This document shows, in pieces, positions 15,502 to 20,530 of a stretch of 20,530 nt of DNA (position 1 is the first letter of the stretch; the number at the start of each line of letters is the position of its first letter). The stretch is taken from positions 1 to 20,530 of the forward strand of contig DAWR01000146.1 of assembly GCA_002506015.1 (NCBI GenBank), read 5' to 3'. The notes beneath the pieces were generated by a model. It worked only from the letters and a program-made list of their open reading frames with translations, ran no database searches and was not told the origin of the DNA. The stretch is from Candidatus Methanogasteraceae archaeon UBA261 (GTDB lineage Archaea; Halobacteriota; Methanosarcinia; Methanosarcinales; Methanogasteraceae). The position numbers were made by a program, and so were the translations under genes.

Positions 15502-16580
15502 CAGACCCGCTCCCTTGTAGCTTCAACGCTTCCGGCGATACCTCGCGGTCTTATGAGCAGGACAATTATCAGTATTACAAATGGAATTGCATCGGCGTAA
15601 CCCGGTGAAAAGGTGATGGTGAACCCGATATGCTCTTCGAGTATCTCTTCCAGCCCCCCCGGATACTGGAACCATGAGAATATCACAACGGTTGCCTGGC
15701 GTGCATAAGCGATGATGATGGCGGCTATGATTCCCCCGCGAAAGGAACCCACGCCACCCAGTATCACAACAGCAAAGAACGGGAGCAACATGTAAAGACC
15801 GGTTAAACTATTGAAAGGACCTGTCAGGTATGGTCGGTATATCGCGGCGCCCATGCCGGTCAGTCCGGCAGCAAGGAACCATGTATAATGCACAATCCGT
15901 CTGGTATCAACACCTGAAACCTGTGCCAGTTCGATGGAATCAGCGGTGGCTCTCATGGCGATACCGAATTTCGTGTGCCTGAACACGTAATCAATCGCCA
16001 GAACCATGGCAATGCTCGTTACAATGATGAGTATTCCCGATGCATTGATTCGTATCCACTGCGTTCCGAAGATCGGATCATTCTCCACTAATTTGATGGT
16101 TACGATGTTATTCAGGTCAGGCAGAAATCCTGGTAGCGATGGTTGGGAGGTGCAGGTGGGACAGATTGCCCGGTTGGGCTCAGGGTAAGCTCCAAATACC
16201 ATTGCGAGAAAATTTCTGACGATCAGTCCTATAGCTATGGATGCGACGATTGCGGAGTCCAGACCCGCTTTTAACTTCCGTAATCGATCAAAGACCAAAA
16301 CTTCGCCAAGAATTCCGAAGATTCCAACTATCAGAAACCCGAATACCGCGTGAACAAAGAGGTTGTTGAGGAGGTGGGCAGTATCCCACGGAAGAATATA
16401 GCTCAAGATCTGCAGGAACCACCATGAGGCGAACATACCCATGGTAACCCACTCCGCATGGGCAAAATTGGAGAATTTCAAGACCGAATATACCATATTA
16501 AGACCGATCGTCAGCATGATCAATACTCCCGCATACACGAGTGCGAGTGTTGCATGGTTCAGTAGATTCGGGAGTGTCAT
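15501..16580 (-). CDS. livH: HAAT-type ABC transporter permease LivH
   Basis: The second permease has 359 residues and about eight to nine membrane segments. Typical features are LNHATLALVYAGVLIMLTIGLNMVY at the start, SNFAHAEWVTMGMF, the coupling segment TKFGIAMRATADSIELAQVSGVDTRRI, and AVVILGGVGSFRGGIIAAI. LivH proteins normally have around 300 residues. The excess is largely a loop of about 45 residues (near 120-170) that contains a CPTC pair and should face outward. It starts three bases after the livF stop and its TGA overlaps the livM ATG. With LivM it forms the membrane pore of the importer. The substrate cannot be read from the permease. Confidence 0.92.
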   Translation of the reverse strand: MTLPNLLNHATLALVYAGVLIMLTIGLNMVYSVLKFSNFAHAEWVTMGMFASWWFLQILSYILPWDTAHLLNNLFVHAVFGFLIVGIFGILGEVLVFDRLRKLKAGLDSAIVASIAIGLIVRNFLAMVFGAYPEPNRAICPTCTSQPSLPGFLPDLNNIVTIKLVENDPIFGTQWIRINASGILIIVTSIAMVLAIDYVFRHTKFGIAMRATADSIELAQVSGVDTRRIVHYTWFLAAGLTGMGAAIYRPYLTGPFNSLTGLYMLLPFFAVVILGGVGSFRGGIIAAIIIAYARQATVVIFSWFQYPGGLEEILEEHIGFTITFSPGYADAIPFVILIIVLLIRPRGIAGSVEATRERV

Positions 16581-16583
16581 TGG

Positions 16584-17363
16584 TTATCCGACTTCTTTCT
16601 CTTTTTTCGCCCTATCACCCAGATAGAGCTTCCGTATCTTATCTTCCGATAGTAGTTCCTTCGCCGGTCCTTTTGCTGCAATCATACCTGTTACCAGTAC
16701 GTACCCACGATCAGAAAGCTCTAACGACCGTTTTGCCCGCTGTTCGACGAGAAGTATGGATATTCCCGCGGTATTCTTCAGGGAAACGATCAATTGTAAC
16801 ATTTCCTCTGCTAAATTGGGAGCCAATGCTGCTGTTGGCTCATCAAGGATCAGCAATTTCGGAGCTGGCATCAGAGCCCGTGCCAGTGCGAGCATCTGTC
16901 TCTCTCCACCACTCAACAGACTGGCTCTTTGATTGATTCTCTCTCTCAGTATGGGGAACGATTCAAAGATCTGTTCTGATCGTTCATGGTAGTAACTGTC
17001 CCACTTCTTGACGAACAACCCCATCTTGAGGTTTTCTTCGATGGTCAGACTGGGAAAGACGTTATTGAGTTGAGGAACATAGCCAAGCGGGATACCTTCA
17101 CGGATGATTTCATCTGGCTTCATCTGTCTCTTCCTGGTCTGTACATCAAGCCAGCCACGCTCCTCATCCCTGATTGTGACGCGCCCGTCAAAGATCTTCA
17201 CAAGTCCGATGAGGGTCTTTATCAGCGTTGACTTCCCTGAACCGTTGGGACCGATTACGGTCACCATCTCGCGCTCATCGATATGAATATTCGCACCATT
17301 GATCACATGGAGTTTGCCATATCCTGAGACGATGTTCTCAGCACGCAGGAAAGCTTTGGTCAT
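16584..17363 (-). CDS. livF: HAAT-type ABC transporter ATP-binding protein LivF
   Basis: The second ATPase has 259 residues, close to the usual 235-260. Walker A is GPNGSGKST (38-46), the signature LSGGERQMLALARAL, Walker B LLILDEPTAALAP, and the switch region LLVEQRAKRSLELSDRGYVL, where a Gln-Arg pair replaces the His-containing form of LivG, as usual for LivF. It ends with a charged KKEKEVG tail. It follows the binding-protein gene by 52 bases and precedes livH by three bases, so the operon order is K-F-H-M-G rather than the common K-H-M-G-F. No clear ribosome site precedes ATG 17363, but no alternative start fits the family N-terminus MTKAFLRAENIVSGYGK better. Confidence 0.92.
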   Translation of the reverse strand: MTKAFLRAENIVSGYGKLHVINGANIHIDEREMVTVIGPNGSGKSTLIKTLIGLVKIFDGRVTIRDEERGWLDVQTRKRQMKPDEIIREGIPLGYVPQLNNVFPSLTIEENLKMGLFVKKWDSYYHERSEQIFESFPILRERINQRASLLSGGERQMLALARALMPAPKLLILDEPTAALAPNLAEEMLQLIVSLKNTAGISILLVEQRAKRSLELSDRGYVLVTGMIAAKGPAKELLSEDKIRKLYLGDRAKKEKEVG

Positions 17364-17415
17364 GAGATGGAAATAACCCGGAAAAAGATAGAAAAAGCTT
17401 CAGATGGATTCATCA

Positions 17416-18843
17416 TCAGCTTTTCCGCTTACGTCTGATGGCAACAGTCACTATAGCCGCAAGACACAGAGCGACTAACAGTTCCAGATTCCCAAATCCT
17501 GATGTGCAAGATGATGTTTTGGGCTGGGCTTTCTCCACACACGTGGCTTTGTTGTCGGCGATAGTCCAGACGGAACCGTCCGGAAGAGTGATCTCTCCGG
17601 AATCGAGAGTTGCCACATCCTGCCATCTACCGAATGCCAGGTATGTCTCACCATCGAGTTGAACGTATTCGTAACGACCGATCACCTCACCGCGCTCGCC
17701 AAACTCGATGAATCCTGAAGCGCCATCGTATGTGACCCCATAGAGTTCATTCAGCAGTGTCTCACCATCGACGGTCTTCGCAGCGGCAAGTCCTTTGGCT
17801 GCAACATATACGGAATCGTAGGACAACGGTGCGTACGCGTTGAAGGCTTTTCCTGACGATTGACTGTACGCAGGTCCCTCCAGGAAGTTCCATTTGGGAT
17901 CGAACCACGATTGGTTGAACGATTGATAGCCGCCGCCTGTCAACGGGACCGGTGTCGTTCCAATCATCTTCTGCATCGCTTTCTTGACCGTGGCATCGTT
18001 TGCAAACGTAGCGGTTGTGGACCAACCATCAGTAGCGATCCATGTACCACCCGATAGTTCGATTGCGCCCAGCTCCCATGCCTTCTTGACCGCCGCTGCC
18101 GCGTCAACGTCGATGAAATGTCCAACAACGAGTTCGGGTTTCACATCCACTATAGTCTGCACCTGGGCAGATACGTCGGTTGCACCCGGATCGAACTCCT
18201 GTTCGGTGATGATCGTGCCACCTCTGCCTTCAAAGATCTCAGTAAAGACCGTGATCAGACCGTTTCCGTAGGAGTCGCTCGTGTGAAATGTTGCTGCCCT
18301 GGTCCAGCCGAACGCCTGGGCAAGATCAGCGACCGCTCTTCCCTGATCGGCATCCGATGCAGCCACCCGCATGAAGTAGGGGTAGAGTGATCGATCACTG
18401 AGTGATGGCGAAGACGAAGCATACGAGATCTGTGGAATCTTCTGCGGACCGAGCTCAGCCGCCATTGCTGCGCTTACACTGCTCCCTGAAGAGCCGATGA
18501 CGATGTGGACACCCTCGGCAATCAGTGCCTGTGCAGCGGCTGTACCGCCTGCTGCTGAGTTATCGTCATCTTTCACGATCGGGACAAGTTTAACATCCTC
18601 GGGGAGGATTCTATCAGCTCCCGACTGATTGTTAATCTCGCTGACAGCCATCAAAAAAGCATCGCGCCTGTCCCTTCCGGCATCAGGACGCTTAACAATA
18701 GGAAAAACTCCACCGATCTTGATCTCGGCAGGAAGTTCACTCTCCTCTTTCGGTTCTGCTGGTTGCGCTACTGCCGATGCCGGTAGTGTGGATACCAGTA
18801 GCACCGTGACCAGCAATATTGCTGTGCCATACAGTTTCTTCAT
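17416..18843 (-). CDS. livK: HAAT-type ABC transporter substrate-binding protein with C-terminal membrane anchor
   Basis: The 475-residue protein has a signal peptide (MKKLYGTAILLVTVLLVS ... ASAVA, about 1-26), then the type I periplasmic-binding fold: EIKIGGVFPIVKRPDAGRD, AVSEINNQSG, IVIGSSGSSVSAAMA, ISYASSSPSLSD and PYFMRVAASDADQGRAVADL. There is no lipobox. Instead the C-terminus has a Cys-containing linker (CVEKAQPKTSSC), SGFG (448-451), a hydrophobic segment (452-469) and RRKRKS. This three-part tail resembles the PGF-CTERM type that archaeosortase processes, but Pro is replaced by Ser; a plain membrane anchor is the other reading. AGGAGGC (18849-18855) is five bases before the ATG. It is first in the operon and divergent from the ligase-like pseudogene. 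The substrate is one of the hydrophobic or aromatic acids or amino acids handled by this family. Confidence 0.9.
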   Translation of the reverse strand: MKKLYGTAILLVTVLLVSTLPASAVAQPAEPKEESELPAEIKIGGVFPIVKRPDAGRDRRDAFLMAVSEINNQSGADRILPEDVKLVPIVKDDDNSAAGGTAAAQALIAEGVHIVIGSSGSSVSAAMAAELGPQKIPQISYASSSPSLSDRSLYPYFMRVAASDADQGRAVADLAQAFGWTRAATFHTSDSYGNGLITVFTEIFEGRGGTIITEQEFDPGATDVSAQVQTIVDVKPELVVGHFIDVDAAAAVKKAWELGAIELSGGTWIATDGWSTTATFANDATVKKAMQKMIGTTPVPLTGGGYQSFNQSWFDPKWNFLEGPAYSQSSGKAFNAYAPLSYDSVYVAAKGLAAAKTVDGETLLNELYGVTYDGASGFIEFGERGEVIGRYEYVQLDGETYLAFGRWQDVATLDSGEITLPDGSVWTIADNKATCVEKAQPKTSSCTSGFGNLELLVALCLAAIVTVAIRRKRKS

Positions 18844-18900
18844 GTTTTGCCTCCTATATTCCCTATTCTCTAAGAACAGTTGAAGTGTAATTCTGGAGTA

Positions 18901-18910
18901 GATATAATTT
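18901..18910 (-). promoter_or_regulatory. TATA box of the transporter operon
   Basis: AAATTATATC on the minus strand is centred about 27 bases before a predicted transcript start near 18878. The leader of about 35 bases carries the AGGAGGC ribosome site of livK. Confidence 0.5.
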
Positions 18911-19157
18911 GCGCTGGTTCGGATTCTCTGCCTATGTATCCGGCGTTGTCATCGTATTCGCAAAGCCCCATCCGCGCCACCCCCGAATGGAATTCGAGAG
19001 CGTCCATGTCTCATTCAGTGTTGTTATTCATATCTTAACGTAATTTACTAAGCAGTATCTCTGAAACATTTCCAAATTCCTTGTCAGCTCTATGAGTGCA
19101 TGGACGTCTCCAGAGAGATCCGGACGGAGATCTCTTCTATGACTCTGTAGACCAATA
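18911..19157. other. Divergent intergenic region between livK and the ligase-like pseudogene
   Basis: No gene is seen on either strand. The left part (to about 19010) is G+C-rich and the right part A+T-richer. CGTCCATG (19001-19008) recurs inverted as CATGGACG (19099-19106), both flanked by GAGA/TCTC-type bases. A tight inverted repeat lies at 19114-19135. These could be binding sites for a shared regulator; nothing here proves it. Confidence 0.4.
19114..19135. repeat. Perfect inverted repeat upstream of the ligase-like gene
   Basis: AGAGATC (19114-19120) and GATCTCT (19129-19135) are exact reverse complements around an eight-base spacer. The site ends about 24 bases before the TATA-like box of the ligase-like gene, so it could be an operator; a hairpin at the end of a transcript is the alternative. 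Confidence 0.45.
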
Positions 19158-19171
19158 CATTTAAATATTTT
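19158..19171 (+). promoter_or_regulatory. TATA box of the ligase-like gene
   Basis: CATTTAAATATTTT is centred 27 bases before ATG 19191, giving a leaderless transcript. GAGGGGG at 19178-19184 might be a ribosome site if transcription starts earlier. Confidence 0.45.
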
Positions 19172-19190
19172 AGGAACGAGGGGGAAAATT

Positions 19191-20349
19191 ATGTTCAGCG
19201 ACCTTGAGAATCTGCCAGAACAATTAAATGCTGCTAGCATATTTGTCGATGAGAACATTCGGGATAAAAGAGGGGATAATATTGCGATATATTATGGTGA
19301 TGAAATACTGACTTATCATGATGTTTTTAATGAGGTAAATAAAACAGGTAATGCCCCTGAAGAATTTGGGAGTACATGTAGAAGAAAGAGTGATGCTAAT
19401 ATTATTCGATTCGCCTGAGTTTGTTGCCAGTTTTTTCGGAGCAATGAAAATTGGTGCAGTTCCGATTCCTATCAATACAATGCTGAATTCGAAAGATTTT
19501 CAATATTACTTAAATGATAGCGGCGCTAAGACATTAATTGTTCAGAGTACACTGTTAAAAGAAATCAAAAAGATATAGGATGACTTAAAATATCTAAAAA
19601 ACATTATCGTCGTCGGAAGTGCAGAAACTAAGTATCAATCGTTCGACGATTTTATAAAAAATGAATCCAGTGATTTGGAAGCAGCAGAGACTAGCAAAGA
19701 TGACGTCGCATTCTGGTTGTATAGTTCAGGAAGTACTGGATCTCCAAAAGGAGTCGTGCACTTGCACCATGATATGCTCTATTGCAGTGATCTCTATGCA
19801 AAAAATGTTCTTGGAATACATGAGAAAGATATTGCATACTCAGCAGCAAAACTCTTTTTTGCATACGGACTCGGAAATAGCCTTTACTTTCCATTCAGGG
19901 TTGGAGCGTCAGCAGTCTTAGTTCCTGATAAACCGGATCCAGATAAGGTTTTCCATATAATTGAGAAATATAAACCTTCCCTGTTTTATGGTGTTCCAAC
20001 ACTATATACAAAAATGCTTCAAAGCATGGAAAATATGGACAAGAAACCAAATATGGATTCACTTCGCTTGTGCATTTCAGCAGGAGAACAGTTGCCTGAA
20101 GAAATATACCACAGATGGAAAAATCACACCAGTCTGGAAGTACTGGATGGAATTGGCACCACAGAAGCCTTGCATATCTTCATCTCAAATTTTAAAGAGA
20201 ACGTTATACCTGGAAGTAGCGGTCAAATAGTTCCAGGGCATGATGCTAAAATTATAGATGAGAATGGGATGGATGTTGAAACAGGTGAAATTGGCAATCT
20301 ACTGATAAAAGGAGACAGTAACAATACCCTCGCCATCAACCAACATTAA
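19191..20349 (+). pseudogene. Benzoate-CoA-ligase-like AMP-forming acyl-CoA synthetase, frameshifted, interrupted and truncated
   Basis: The intact enzyme would activate benzoate or a similar aromatic acid with ATP and CoA. The start (NAASIFVDENIRDKRGDN ... LTYHDVFNEVNKTGNA) is in one frame. From 19354 the match continues in the next frame (LKNLGVHVEERVMLILFDSPEFVASFFGAMKIGAVP). Removing one C from the CCCC run at 19354-19357 restores a continuous reading. An in-frame TAG lies at 19576-19578, after which the same frame goes on with the AMP-binding motif YSSGSTGSPKGVVHLHHDM, FFAYGLGNSLYFPF, YGVPTLYTKML and a GIGTTEALHIF motif. The frame ends after GDSNNTLAINQH, so the rest of the core and the C-terminal lid with the catalytic Lys are missing (about 130 residues). 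Codons are clearly A+T-richer than in the neighbouring genes, a sign of transfer. The promoter still looks intact. Confidence 0.85.
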
Positions 20350-20364
20350 TACTGCCGACTTTCG

Positions 20365-20530
20365 CTATCCACAACCCCTTTCTTGAATTAAAATTGGGTC
20401 TGGTTTTTGCGGTAGTAATTTTAATGTTTCGCGAACGTATCTGCTACCTACAAACTGTGCGTTAAGGTCCTGAACGCTAAAAGCCGGGTTATACCGACGA
20501 ACAATGTGGCGAAGGTATTGATCATGACCG
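20365..20530 (-). CDS. C-terminal end of an unidentified protein running off the right edge
   Basis: A minus-strand frame is open from the edge to a TAG at 20367-20365, 54 residues visible (GHDQYLRHIVRRYNPAFSVQ ... KPDPILIQERGCG). I do not recognise a family. The segment is basic, with a possible helix-turn-helix (FSVQDLNAQFVGSRYVRETL), which would fit the end of a transposase or a DNA-binding protein. Its position right beside the truncated end of the ligase-like gene makes a mobile element plausible, but no terminal repeat can be confirmed in this window. Confidence 0.35.
   Translation of the reverse strand, partial: GHDQYLRHIVRRYNPAFSVQDLNAQFVGSRYVRETLKLLPQKPDPILIQERGCG

Overview
The window looks like a euryarchaeal chromosome segment of roughly half G+C. 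The evidence is a cofC homologue (coenzyme F420 synthesis), TATA-like boxes about 25-27 bases upstream of several starts, apparently leaderless genes next to genes with a GGAGG/GGTGA ribosome site, a COG4030-like archaeal HAD protein, a DUF169 protein, and PspA with a PspAA partner. The lineage cannot be fixed from sequence alone; an F420-using methanogen, methane/alkane oxidiser or Archaeoglobus-like organism would all fit.

Layout. Bases 1-3733 (minus) carry a large secreted S8 (subtilisin-like) protease whose catalytic domain is split over two consecutive genes. The upstream gene has the Asp, the His and the oxyanion Asn and stops right after the Asn. The downstream gene starts five bases later in another frame with its own ribosome site and a lipoprotein-type signal peptide, then carries the Ser and a long C-terminal stalk that runs off the left edge. 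Bases 3984-5162 (plus) hold a 56-residue membrane protein, PspA and PspAA, an envelope-stress set. A DUF169 gene follows (5255-5998), then a 270-base gap with interlocking inverted and direct repeats. Bases 6269-11244 (plus) are a sensory cluster: a FIST protein, a PAS-GAF-PAS HisKA_2 histidine kinase, and a receiver-PAS-HisKA kinase overlapping it.

The rest is mostly on the minus strand: tRNA-Gly(TCC) (11374-11445), the HAD protein, cofC, and a complete HAAT-type (branched-chain or other hydrophobic/aromatic acid) ABC transporter operon in the order K-F-H-M-G (18843 down to 13377). Its binding protein is anchored by a C-terminal membrane segment. Divergent from it is an A+T-rich benzoate-CoA-ligase-like gene (19191-20349) with a one-base frameshift, an in-frame TAG and a missing C-terminus: a pseudogene as read. 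It is followed by the end of an unidentified minus-strand frame at the right edge.

Working together: the transporter and the broken acyl-CoA ligase could once have formed an uptake-and-activation module for an aromatic or branched acid. The FIST/kinase/receiver genes look like one phosphorelay. The most unusual item is the split protease, whose halves each have their own export signal.
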